From: Podarcis raffonei
Taxonomy: Eukaryota; Chordata; Lepidosauria; Squamata; Lacertidae
Direction of reading: 5' to 3'
DNA: 64,000 nt
NCBI RefSeq assembly: GCF_027172205.1
Contig: NC_070606.1
Span: 58,246,501 to 58,310,500 of the forward strand
How positions within the stretch are numbered: the stretch's first letter is position 1; every line of letters starts with the position of its first letter. The notes beneath the pieces were generated by a model that did no database searches, had not been told where the DNA came from, and saw nothing but the letters and a program-made list of their open reading frames with translations. The position numbers and the translations under genes were made by a program. Below are positions 44,901-55,215 of the stretch, piece by piece.

Positions 44901-45119
44901 CTAGTCCTAATAGGGTGGCCAAATGCAAAAGAAAGCGGGGCCTTAATAGTCACCTTTAATAGTTAGGTCACCTGCACCTGCTGAAATACCCTCTTCTACC
45001 CTGCTATATTGAAAGAAGCAGGAGCCTTGTTGTCTTTTGCACTAGGTGGAGGTGAAGTGATGACACTGGACTAAAGCACTTCCTGGCATGCAGGCAAGAC
45101 TGAACAGAGGTAAATCCCA
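41913..45119. other. PDZD7 5' flank / PDZD7-OTOP intergenic
   Basis: About 3.2 kb between the OTOP-like 3' end and the PDZD7 ATG must hold the PDZD7 promoter and 5' exons. A C-rich then GC-richer patch at 43780-44100 is the best promoter candidate, but it has no clear core signal. A SINE sits at 43065-43198. I see no other gene. Confidence 0.4.
43065..43198 (-). mobile_element. tRNA-Lys-headed SINE with CR1-like tail
   Basis: The plus strand begins with the tail complement (AGAAGGGACCACAAGGGTCA, TCTAGTCCACCCCCTTGCAA) and ends with the head complement (GCTCTACCGACTGAGCTATC). It is the same family as 9634-9780, in the opposite orientation. Confidence 0.8.
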
Positions 45120-45547
45120 ACCAGAGTAGCATAGAGTTTTATTGAATTAGTCCATATCAACAGAGAACAAAATGGAATACAAATAAAGTCTGCGGAAAAG
45201 TAAACTGCATTTAAAACTCTACATGAAAGGACATGTTGTATTTGCTTTTGCTAAAACAACTAAAAACCAAAACATTAAAAATAAAATAGAGTTAAATAGG
45301 GGAGAAGGACATCATACTAGTTTAGTTAGTCTGCTAACCCCCTGAAATAAAACCTGCCAGGGAGATTAGTTCATGTACCAAACTTGCTAGTTGCCTGTCT
45401 CTGGTAGAGTGGGCTTTCTCAAGTTGCATCAGTCTGAGGAATGTGTGATTTGCTTGAAATGCTGGTTGGTGCAATAGGTAGATAGCTTTGCAACCCTCTC
45501 TTGTATAAAGGGCAGCTTCTTTTAGCTTCCCTCATGTGTGGGGGCAC
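45120..45547 (-). other. OTOP-like probable 3' UTR
   Basis: Runs from the stop to an AATAAA on the minus strand (plus 45138-45143). No coding signal is visible. The interval could in part be a retroposed repeat tail. Confidence 0.4.
45138..45143 (-). terminator. candidate poly(A) signal of the OTOP-like gene
   Basis: The minus strand reads AATAAA about 405 bases after the stop codon. Positional inference only. Confidence 0.4.
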
Positions 45548-45778
45548 TTATGCTGCTCTCCCCATGATGTCAGGGTGCATTGGTGGTCCTAAGGCTGGTG
45601 GTGTTTTGCAGGTCTTGCAGTAAACTTCAAAGAGACTAGCCACGGAGTGCATGCGGTAAAAGATGCCCAGTGGCAGGGAGATCTTGACCACGATGGCCCA
45701 GAGTGTGAAGCCATAGAAAGACTGCTCAATCTGGCTCACCAGGTGCGGGCGGGTCCCATAGGCATATAGAATCCACAC
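45548..45778 (-). CDS. OTOP-like last exon (TM12 and C-terminus)
   Basis: Acceptor ACTAG, stop TAA at 45550-45548. Encodes VWILYAYGTRPHLVSQIEQS, FYGFTLWAIVVKISLPLGIF and YRMHSVASLFEVYCKT, the most conserved otopetrin C-terminus, plus a 20-residue extension ending MGRAA. The extension is longer than in human OTOP1. Confidence 0.93.
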   Translation of the reverse strand: MWILYAYGTRPHLVSQIEQSFYGFTLWAIVVKISLPLGIFYRMHSVASLFEVYCKTCKTPPALGPPMHPDIMGRAA

Positions 45779-48700
45779 CTAGTCAAACAAAGGAAACAGG
45801 GAAAGGAATAAAACCAACTTCAAACTGTTGGCATAAGTAGCCATTATTTTGGGGCAGCCGCATCCTTTCATGGGAGGGATGGGGAGCGTGTGGCCCTCCA
45901 TATTCTGTTGTTATTGTTGAACTACAACTCCCATCAGCCCCATCCAGCATCTGGTGGACCACCACTTCCCCATCCTTCCTGAAATGTCTCCCATACTTAT
46001 TTGCATTTGACGTGCCTATAGAGCACATGGAAAAGCTACGTTGTCTAGGATATACACCTGTTTTTCCACAGTCCCCTGTTCTGCTTTCTCAAGCACATGA
46101 ACAACAATCAGAAGTTTTCATGTGCCAGATTAGAAGGTGCTCTTTGAGCCAATCTACATGTTCAGAGAAAGAACATGGGGCAGTGCTCCATGACCTGTTG
46201 CAGGTCAGAATGTGAGAGGTGCATCACACAGCTATATCTCCCCTTCCCTTTGTGTGAACATAAACAAGCAGCAGGTCAGGAGTAAAGCTTGGTTAGAGCC
46301 TTTCTTTCTAAAACACCAGATTTTTTGTGGCGGCAGGAGGGGAGTGGAATTAAATTTTGAAGACAGGGATAAAGTTCAGTTCCACTGCCTGGATTCCAAA
46401 TTGGTACAGTCCCAGGAAAGTTGTAGCATTTGTGTGCCTCCTGAACATGTCGATTGGCCATTCTATAGATGGGGTTGTTGTTCCACTTCACCCAACTTTC
46501 TTTGGCAAGAAGATATGCTTTCCATGCGGTGCCAGAATTCTTCAGTTACGTAACTCAGGTCTTTGAAAATTTCTGTAAGCATGACATTTTAAACAATGAT
46601 GATGCGTTATGTTTTTAGATATGCATGTTGTGTTGACTTCTGGATGTGAATGGGGCTCTGGAACAGATCCCGTTCGCATCCAGAGGTACCAGTGTACCTA
46701 CATTGGAGCTATAGGCTGCATAGGAATCCTCATTTATGTCACTGTTGTGCTGTTTCCTTGATACTGTTTGCAACAAAAAAGGGGTGGGGGATTTGCATAA
46801 AGGAGAAACTAAAAAATATGTACATTTTTGGAATCAGAAGAAAAGGATTTGTGATAGCAAAGTACCAAATGCAGTTTGTTAGGTGACTAAATTTACAAGC
46901 CAAATAACCATTTTATAAGTACCTATGTTAGCTTCCTGCTACTCCAATCATCAAATAGTATTGTGGCACCTTAAAGACAAACAAGTTTTATTATGGCAGA
47001 ACCTTTATGAAGAAGGGTCAACTTCATTAGTTGCATCTGATGAAATGGTCTCTGGTCCACATCTTGAAGGTGCCATAAGACTTTTTGTTGATCTTGGTTC
47101 TAATCCACTACTGCCCTCTACGGGTCACATAGATTCTCTCACTTGGAACATATTCAAGAACTGATTTTGCAAAGTTAGTTACTACAAATATTATTAGACA
47201 ATATTCTGTGTTTTCCATTTCAAATTTGGCATGATTGGAGCTCTAACAAAATCATCAACATCATGACAAGATTAGTGCATGTAACATACTGCGGGGGGGC
47301 GGGCGTTCTTTAATAAATTTGGCAATGATGAGTAAAAGTCTTCATATCAGCCTGGAAGAGCTAAGGCAAATAAGTTCAAAGAAGACTGGGAATTGTTTGG
47401 AACATTTTCGAAAGTGAAACAGGCTGCTATAAGAGGTACTCACTTTCTTTTGCTCTGCGGTATTTATCTTCGAATTTAATGGTGTAAAATAGGTTTCTAA
47501 TGCTGCTTCTTGTTTAAAGACTACAATATTGAATTAAGGGTGAATTAACTTTTAATATCTTTTTATACCTTGTCATTAAATATTTATGACATGTTTGTAA
47601 TTTCTTTATGTACTGTAGCTGATGTGTTGATGATAGTTTTAATCAATAATAATTATTTTTTAACATTTTAGGAAATGGTGTCATTCTATGTTGGTGTATA
47701 ATGGGGATCACCAACATGGTGCTTGAGGGCACCAGTGTTCCCGTCAGTACCTACTGTGATGCCCACAAAAGGTCTCAGCAAACACCCTCTCAAAAATCCA
47801 CAGTTCAAAGGAGACTGTTTGCTCTTCTTGCTCAGTTCCTGATTGCAATGGCTCAGCCTCTCCTACCTTGAACACACTTACACACCACTCTTAAACATGC
47901 CCACAGTTCATTGGATTCTTGAATTGGATACCCATCCTCTCTATTCTGAACACAGGAGAGGTGCAAAGATCTTCTCTCCAAGGGAGTCCTGGGATGGATG
48001 ATAAAAAGGCCACCTCATAGAAAAATGCTCCTTGCAGTTCTCTGTTCAGAAATCAACTGCTCTTGGTGAGTGAGCACAATGTTGCCTGATAAAAAGCAAC
48101 TTTGCCAGACACACCTGGGTGTACAACAGTGTCCAATCCTCTAAGAACCTGTTTCCCATTCATGGGGTGCTCGTAGTTGTGGACATGCCCATACAATTTT
48201 GCGGCTGTGTCCCTCTTTCTGCTGTTTTAGATGTGGCAGCCATTTTGTGTCATGCCACGTTCCCATGGCAGCCATGTTGTGTTGCGCCATACCCTCAAGA
48301 TAGCCATTTCATGACTGGTATCTGTGGCACTTTCTGGTATGTAATAACTTGGCCTGGGCCTAGTGAGCACAAACCATTATTATTCCTCCAGTGCACAAGT
48401 CTTCACTAGGCCTGGGCTAAGACCTGGCATGCTGACATAGATTGATCATATTATCAAAACTAAGCCAACAGAGACTACTGCCTCAATTATGTCATGGACA
48501 GCCTGGTTCCTGGTTGCAAAGAGTCTCCCTAGAAGCCCTTTCCACAAAATCTCCCACCCACTGCAATTTTGGCGCTACCTTTAGATCTGTCTTAAACCAA
48601 ACCCAACTTACCGATATGTTGTAGAAGATGAGGAGAATTGAGATGTTTTGTAGGACCTTCCTTCTGATACTTTGTTTTTTAGGTTCTCTCTGAATGTGTG

Positions 48701-51700
48701 AAATCTGGAAGAGGGATGGGTCATCACCATGATCTGACAAGTGCATGGGCAGTTGATTTTCCAAACTGGCCATGATGTTGGTCAGTGTATGGGTTTTGGA
48801 GTAAGGTCTATTGCCGTCCTGTTCTGCAGGACCTCTGGAAATGGAAAAGATCCAGCTGGCAGCAGCAGAATTGCTGTTGTCTTGGCCATCTGGCTCTTGA
48901 GGGAGGCTTGAGTATAAAGCTTCAGTAATGAAGAGATTCTGTCCCAATATCTGGATGGTCTTGCAGAGGGAGAAGCAGAAGTCTAGGAGGTGGAGGCCAC
49001 CATTGGTATGAAGAAATAAGATGGCAACCAAAGAGAAGATGGATACCATGAGGGGACCACAGGAGCTGCCCAGAAGCAAAGTGACATCTAAGTTTCTTAC
49101 CACGCTTTTGTCAGAAGGGAGAGCCGCAGATTTTTTCTTCATTCTGTAGGTGGCAATGCCAATCAAAGTTGCCAGGAACATGGCAGACAAGAGCACAGAG
49201 TTGAAGATGTAGTATGTCCGTAGGGCTTCAGGAATGGTGTGGGGAGACTTGGCAAGCACTCCAAAGGAGATCATCACCCCAAATGTCGCTGAAATGGCCA
49301 AGGCCCCCAGCACTAGCCCCACAAAAGCCCCACTGAGATGGAAGTGTGCCTTGTGAGTAAGCTGGGGCTTTTGGCTGGGGCTTTGCCGCCCCGTGTTCTT
49401 CCAGATGATGTACAGCATTGTAGAAGAGAAGAGACTGAACTCAATATTGAAGGGATGCAGGTAGGCGGCGCCTTCTGAAAAGATGTGGCAAAGGCTGGTG
49501 GTACAGATGCAGCTGTTGGTGTGGGAACCACCTGTAGGAAGAATAGGATGCTTGTGCTAGAAGAGGGATATATGTTTAGCAGAGGAACAACAGAAAAGGT
49601 TGTCTGGCAACTTCTAACTCGAAAAGAGGACAATTCTATCTGCTTTAGGTCACACCCACAGCAAATATTTAAAGCATTCTTACACCACTTTAACACTCAT
49701 GGAGAATCCTGGGAACTGTAGTTTGTTAAGGGTGCTGGGAATTGTAGCTTGGTGAGGTCAGCACTACAGTTCCCAGGATTCTTTGGGGAAGCCTGACTGT
49801 TAAAATGGTATTAAGAGCACTTTTTGGTGTGGCTGTGCCCTGTGTGCAGTTGAGAAACCGCACACAGTTCTTTTCCACCGGCTCATATAAGACCAGCACA
49901 AAAAGTTGGACCTGGTGAGCACTCAATGTTCCCATCCCCTAAAATTATAATCCATGGGTTGCCATCTGATTTTATTCTGCTCCAAATTTGATTTTAAGCC
50001 ATATTTTAATTGATTGTTTGATTTAGGTTTTAATGTAACATATTTTGATGGTAGCCGCCCTGAGCCCGGTCCTGGCCGGGGAGGGCCGGGTATAAATAAA
50101 ATTATTATTATTATTTTCTGCTTTCTTCATCCAGTCATGACAACTTTATACCAAAACATGCTGTGGGAAGGGGAGCTGCAGGCTAACTGTATCTGTGATT
50201 AATTTCTTACCACTGAATTTGGAAGATGGGGTGCTTCAGAGGAATGGCATGAGATGGAACATCATGTATAGGAAGCACAGTGATCGTAGGGTGGATAGTT
50301 AAAGCATGGATGGGAAATGGCTCAATCCAGGGGGAAACTCAGGTGAAGTGGAGTGTTAGGGCTTTGCAGCATTGGGGAAGGGATGCAAAGGAGAAATATG
50401 GGGTGCGGCAGCTGCAGAGCTGCATTCTACAGGGGGCCTCTCCCTACGTTGTTGAAGCCAAATATTTCCTTATATGCTGGGCTGAGTCTCAGCAGTTTCC
50501 CAGTCCTAGCATGAGGGGCTCAGGAGTAAATGGCAAAGTAAGGAGGCACATCTACTGGAAAGAAGGCCAGAGAATGGATGTGAATGCTCAGAGAACATAC
50601 ATTACTGGGCTACCATATAAGGATAGTAAGATAGCAAGTAAACAGAAGTCCCTTGGACAGGGTTGCCATACGTCCAGAATTTCCTGGACATATCTGGAAT
50701 ACCACATTCCTCAGCAGAGTCTGGGTGGAAATAGGCCAAATGTCCGGGAAAATCCGGATGTATGGCAGCCTATGTCGGCAGCTTTACAACTTTGCTGTCC
50801 AGATTTTCCCTGTTTGAAATACGGCAGCCCTACCCTTGGATTCGAACCATGCCTTTGGTCACTTTGAAAGACTTAGTTCCTAAGTTTGTCACTGATTAAG
50901 CCAAGCCATGTATAGACCTCTTGTGGTACTCTTTGAGAGCTCCCTCCCCAGATGAGAAGGACGGTTTGTACCATGGGGGGCCTGTGAAGTCTCTCCCTTG
51001 TGAGCATCATAAAATTCTTCCAGCTGCTTCATGGACTCATCCAGCACCACACTCATCCACAGGAGCACGTTGGTGGCCAGAGTGTGCATCAGCCCAAACC
51101 TAGAAGTCACAAGGAGAAAGGAGGAAGGGGATAAATTAAAGATCTCTGCACCTCACCCTTCCCTACTCAATTTGGTTCAAAGGTAGATAGAGGCTCCCTG
51201 GCCCCAATCCAAACATTCCTCCCAGCCATGATTAGCATCTTTGTAGCCATTTCATGCACTGGCATTCTTACGAGGCTGCCAAAAACCTGACTCGCTTTTC
51301 CCTGCATGGTTGCCTCATCTGCAACATTCAGATTCTTCATATTACAGCTACCCAATGCAAACCCTCCTGTGGTGCAATGGGTCAGCACATCTGCTTGTTA
51401 ATTGGAAGGCGGGCGGTTCAAGCCCTCTCAGGGACAGCTGCGGGCATTGCAGGGGGTTAGACTAGATGACCCTCGTGGTCCCTTCCAACTCTATGTCTCT
51501 GATTCTCTGTGATTCTAATTGCATCCAGTGCAGTGCTAAGTGCGTGCCCTAGCAGTGCAATGATTACTGTTTGTGCAACAGGACTTTCCTTCCCTGCCTG
51601 CGCACCCCTTAAATATGTTCTGGACTTTCCTTCACCCCTCTGGAGCACATTTAGGGAAAGGGCACAGGGTGGGGGTGAAGAGGAGGAAAGTTCTGCAGTG

Positions 51701-54092
51701 CAAACAGCAGTCTTTGTGATGATTGGATGCTTTCATTTATTGCATTTTTATCCCACCTTTGAAGAAAGATGGATGAAATAATAAAGAATCCCATAGGTTA
51801 GAAAAGACTGTACTCCTTTGAAGTTCAAACCTTGGACCAGTGTGTATGCCTGCTAGCTGTCTGAGTTGCTGATTTTATGTAGCTCAAGAGAATACACCTA
51901 CCTATTTAGATGCTGGTGTTCCTGGATGCAAACTTTAGCATTAAACAACAGCACTGAGACCTGTAAGAAGGGAAGGAAGGTGCCAGGGAGGGGAAAGAGA
52001 TAGAAGACCACATCACCATTTGCCACTAATAGTATAAACCAGTCTTCCCCAACCTGGGCTCTCTGCATTTATTGGACTCCCAACTCCCGTTAGCCCCAAC
52101 CAGGAAGGTCAATGGCCAGGGAGGATGGAAGTTGTAGTCCATGTGGGTTAAACCACAGAGCCTAGGACTTGCCGATCAAGGTCAGCGGTTTGAATCCCCG
52201 TGATGGTCCCATTGCTCAGCCCCTGCTCCTGCCCACCTAGCAGTTCGGAAGCACGTCAAAGTACAAGCAGATAAATAGGTACCGCTCTGGCAGGAAGGTA
52301 AACAGCATTTCTGTGTGCTGCTCTGGTTCACCAGAAGCGGCTTAGTCATACTGGCCACATGACCTGGAAGCTGTATGCCGGCTCCCTCGGCCAATAAAGC
52401 GAGACGAGCGCCGCAACCCCAGAGTCAGCCACAACTGGACCTAATGGTCAGGGGGCCTTTACCTTTAGCTTGACTATGGTTGCTGAAAGCCCACTAGGTT
52501 CGGGAAGCGTGTCACACAAGCCTGGCACTCCAGTACTCTGAAATTTTGCCTTATGCACTGCCTCTTTAACAGTAGTGAACATTTTGCAAGGAGAAAGAAC
52601 ACAGTGGAGAGAAGCAGAAGGGGCTGGGATCCTAGATCTGTGGCAGAAAAGGAAGGAGAATAGCTAACTCCTCTAAGGTTGATCCTGCCTGTGGTGTGGC
52701 ATCCCCGCCAAATATCTGACCACATTTGACCTCACCTGGATGATGGTAAAAACAGCCTGCACGACAGGGAAAGTGGTGATGAGCATGGAGGCGCAGTGCT
52801 GCAGCTCGTAGCAGTACCCCAAGGAGAGGCAGTCCAGAACCAAGGTGGCCAGTGCAAAGAGAGAGAGACCGCCTGCCATGACAAGACAGCACGGTCACCA
52901 CAAATGCGGCTCAGAAAGCAGGCAGTCTGAGTATTTATTCAGGAAGCAGAAGGGGGCAGGAGGTCCATTCATATTAAGTGCCAAGACTGTGGGACCAGAG
53001 AGAGCAAGGGGAGCAGGCTTCCTGCTGGTGAAGGAAAGCATCTGCATCCTGACAGTTCCACCCTGTCAATTCCAAAGTGAGTCCCCAGTGCCTTTCTCCA
53101 CTGACCCATAAGACTACAGATTAAAAAACAACATGAGCTGCATGGGAAGGGGAATTGTGACACAAGACTGAGAAATCTGTGGTTTCATGGAAGTCCCCAC
53201 CCCACCTCGCCAATCATTGCGATGCTAATAGGGGTAGGCAGCTGATGCGAGTGGTTGTTTGTGAGAACAAATTGGCTGATATAATCAGTGCTTTTTCCCC
53301 TTAAAAAGTGTTTAGGGGTACTCTCATTTTGACTCAAGAAAACCACCATTTTGTAGTTCAAATCGGAGAAAATAAATACAGTAAATGGACAAAGTACAGA
53401 GATTCACAAAATGTTTAGGGGTATGCGTCCCCCCCAGAAAAAAAGCACTGGATATAACAATAGGTTCTCTGTCTCTCTGAAATGAAATGAAGTGCAAGTC
53501 AGGCTAATAGCAGAGTGGACTGAAATTCTGAAATATCTTCTGGTTGGCTTGGATCTGTCAGACACCAGCAGATCCAAGAACCACATTTTCTCTGCAGGAT
53601 TCAACTGTAATGGTGTCTTGTGTGTCACAACTCCTCTAGTGCACTTGCCTGAGTCCCCTTTTAGTAGAAATGCCAAAACTTTGGAAGGGTGATTGCTAGT
53701 GATGGTCTTCGTTGTTTGAAGGATTGCACAATTTGCTTGGGCACAAGCATTTTGCAATGGATCCTATCTGTGTTAACATCTCTACCTTTTAGCCAGCTTG
53801 CTCCTGCCTGGTGATCCTGGTGCCTTTTCAGCTGCTTGTTGCGGGAAAAGTGGCAGCCAAACCAGAGCATCCAGATGCAGGAAGAGATCATGAGCACCTC
53901 CAGGAAAGCATGGACGTTGCGGCTCTGTGAGCTGTGCTGGTGCATCTCAGCAAGGAGCACCGCACTGCCCACAAATGTCAGAAGCACCAAATAGAGGAGG
54001 GAAAGCAGGGAACTGGAGAGCATAGTAGTTGCCATGGCTAAGCAGGGTCTTTTTGCTGGGTATCTGCAGTGCAGCAAGGTATAGCTCAGCAT
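45548..54092 (-). CDS. Otopetrin-family proton channel (OTOP-like), complete, 6 coding exons
   Basis: Coding exons from 5' to 3': 54092-53786, 52872-52736, 51960-51902, 51099-50972, 49531-48612, 45778-45548. They sum to 594 codons with phase kept throughout. The protein shows the otopetrin plan of about 12 membrane segments. Family landmarks are WMLWFGCHFSRNKQLKRHQD then HQAGASWLKG, RFGLMHTLATNVLLW, a Cys-rich loop (SCICTTSLC), AAYLHPFNIEF, TMLYIIWKNTGRQ, FHLSGAFVGLVLGALAISAT and the end IFYRMHSVASLFEVYCKT. Otopetrins are plasma-membrane proton channels used in otoconia formation and sour taste. The start is the least sure part: ATG 54092 is the first in the exon frame and an upstream exon is possible. 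The paralog is undecided. It is closest by memory to OTOP1 in length and motifs. No stop or frameshift interrupts it. Confidence 0.92.
45889..45985. repeat. P1 repeat, partial
   Basis: TGTGGCCCTCCATATTCTG, then GAACTACAACTCCCATCAGC; the right arm is incomplete. Confidence 0.55.
46945..47100 (+). repeat. retroposon 3' fragment
   Basis: TTGTGGCACCTTAAAGACAA, CAAGTTTTATTATGGCAGA, TGCATCTGATGAAATGG match a dispersed reptile repeat usually reading ACCTTAAAGACTAACAAA. Lies in the last OTOP-like intron. Confidence 0.5.
48612..49531 (-). CDS. OTOP-like exon 5 (large exon, TM6-TM11)
   Basis: Acceptor CTACAG, donor GTAAGT. Its 920 bases hold the Cys-rich extracellular loop, TMLYIIWKNTGR, TM segments FVGLVLGALAISATFGVMIS and TYYIFNSVLLSAMFLATLIG, then MVSIFSLVAILFLH, a variable cytoplasmic loop, and RRKVLQNISILLIFYNIS. 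A single large exon at this point is usual in otopetrins. Confidence 0.94.
49672..49832. repeat. P2 repeat, well preserved
   Basis: CCTGGGAACTGTAGTTTGTT, GGGTGCTGGGAATTGTAGCT, CAGTTCCCAGGATTCTTTGG, in OTOP-like intron 4. Lies just past exon 5. Confidence 0.8.
49960..50115 (+). repeat. LINE 3' end
   Basis: GTAGCCGCCCTGAGCCCGG, GGGAGGGCCGGGTATAAAT and (ATT)n, the usual 3' end of squamate LINEs. Confidence 0.65.
50659..50833. repeat. S repeat
   Basis: Starts AGGGTTGCCATACGTCCAGA and ends GAAATACGGCAGCCCTA, with an internal copy of the right end (GGATGTATGGCAGCC near 50756). Confidence 0.65.
50972..51099 (-). CDS. OTOP-like exon 4
   Basis: Acceptor TCTAG, donor GTACAA (weak). Encodes FGLMHTLATNVLLWMSVVLD, then ESMKQLEEFYDAHKGETSQA. 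The weak donor is the only one that keeps phase. Confidence 0.86.
51370..51500 (+). mobile_element. tRNA-like-headed SINE with CR1-like tail, diverged
   Basis: The head keeps a B box (GCGGTTCAAGCCC). The tail reads GCAGGGGGTTAGACTAGATG, ACCCTCGTGGTCCCTTCCAA, ending in TGATTCT repeats. Confidence 0.65.
51902..51960 (-). CDS. OTOP-like exon 3 (59 bp)
   Basis: Acceptor TACAG, donor GTAGGT. Encodes VSVLLFNAKVCIQEHQHLN, matching the human OTOP1 segment VYFLWGHAKDIIQSFKTLE. Phase 0 in and 2 out, which joins exactly to R-FGLMH in the next exon. Confidence 0.88.
52030..52140. repeat. P1 repeat
   Basis: TCTTCCCCAACCTGGGCTCT, GGACTCCCAACTCCCGTTAG and GGATGGAAGTTGTAGTCC. The right arm stops at the start of the Sauria SINE, so the SINE may have inserted into it. 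Confidence 0.7.
52141..52468 (+). mobile_element. Sauria SINE (5'-truncated)
   Basis: GTGGGTTAAACCACAGAGCC, GCGGTTTGAATCCCCGTGAT, CAGATAAATAGGTACCGCTC, CCAATAAAGCGAGACGAGCG and the tail CCTTTACCTTTAG. It lies between OTOP-like exons 2 and 3. Confidence 0.93.
52736..52872 (-). CDS. OTOP-like exon 2 (TM3 and following)
   Basis: Acceptor GCAG, donor GTGAGG. Encodes GGLSLFALATLVLDCLSLGY and ASMLITTFPVVQAVFTIIQ, matching the human segment from GSITLFAV to HTLLQ. Confidence 0.9.
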
Positions 54093-54106
54093 TACAGGGA
54101 ATATAA
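53786..54106 (-). CDS. OTOP-like exon 1 (first recognised; TM1-TM2)
   Basis: Acceptor CTACAG precedes 54106, and donor GTAGAG follows 53786. Reading from ATG 54092, it encodes TM1 (SLLYLVLLTFVGSAVLL), TM2 (FLEVLMISSCIWMLWFGC) and HQAGASWLK. If the acceptor is real, an upstream exon supplies the N-terminus. Confidence 0.85.
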
Positions 54107-54315
54107 CTGTAGACAGAAATAGACTCAAGAGAGAAAGGTCAGGAACACACATCCTATGCGCCATGCTATATAACTATGTGGATCTTATAACACAGAGACA
54201 TGCACACAGCTTAGTATGAGGGCTGTAATAGTGCATGCATTCCCTTCAGCCTGCCCAGTGTATGAGCCCAAATGACTAAATTTTTGAACCGGCAGTGCTT
54301 TTCAACAGTTTATCC

Positions 54316-54637
54316 CAGAGGTCAGCAAACTTTTTCAGCAGGGGGCCGGTCCACTGTCCCTCAGACCTTGTGGGGGGCCAGACTATATTTTTGGAGAGAA
54401 AAATGAACAAATTCCTATGCCCCACAAATAACCGAGAGATGCATTTTAAATAAAAGCACACATTCTCCTCCTGTAAAAACACCAGGCAGGCCCCACAAAT
54501 AACCCAGAGGTGCATTTTTAATAAAAGGACACATTCTACTCATCTAAAAACACGCTGATTCCCGGACCATCTGCGGGCCGGGTTTAGAAGGTGATTGGGC
54601 TGGATCCAGCCCCCGGGCCTTAGTTTGCCTACCCATG
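54316..54637. mobile_element. hAT-like non-autonomous DNA transposon
   Basis: The ends CAGAGGTCAGCAAAC and GTTTGCCTACCCATG are imperfect inverted repeats. Inside lies GGGGGCCGGTCCACTGTCCC. A 71-base unit beginning CCCCACAAATAACC is present twice (54420, 54491). No transposase frame. Confidence 0.6.
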
Positions 54638-55069
54638 GTTTATCTCATGGTGGTCCACTGCCAGGCTGCATGACTTCCAAAGGAGAATGTTAGGATGTTA
54701 GAGTTGGTTCCTTGTTCTGCATTTGATTCAGCTGCAGCTGTAGTGTGGAAAAGCTCTGGGCAATTTAACACCTTTGCAGTATAAAAACAAGCCATCACAA
54801 ATCGTATACATCCATGTCACCAGGAGAATGTGACCTAGCTGCGTGACTAGCCCACAGCTTCTGTCACGAAGAGGAAAATCCTAGGAACAAAGAGCTCATC
54901 TGGCCTGGTACTCAGTGCCAGGGAATCTGTCTTCCACAAATGGGTAACAATGCAATGCTTCCTAACCATGTTTATTCAGAACTAAATCCTACTGAATTAA
55001 GTGGGGTGTGATCCCAGGTTGTGCCGTTAGGATTGCAGCCTAGGTCATCCGCCTCCACGCTCCTCTGCA

Positions 55070-55215
55070 GGCATATACTACTACTACTACTACTAATTTT
55101 ATTATTTATACCCCACCCATCTGACTGGGTTTCCCCAGCCACTCTGAGCAGCTTACAGCATATATAAAAAATTATAAAACATCAGAACATCAGACATTAA
55201 AAATTTCCCGATACA
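55070..55215 (-). repeat. L2-like LINE 3' end
   Basis: (CTA)n then TTATTATTTATACCCCACCC, ATCTGACTGGGTTTCCCCAG and CCACTCTGAGCAGCTTACAG. It is the same 3' UTR as the LINE at 32770, with no coding part. Confidence 0.75.

Noticed and set aside
48492-48611. Read-through of the OTOP-like large exon to a stop at 48492
   Set aside because: A GTAAGT donor at 48611 and a conserved C-terminal exon at 45778 show that it is intron.
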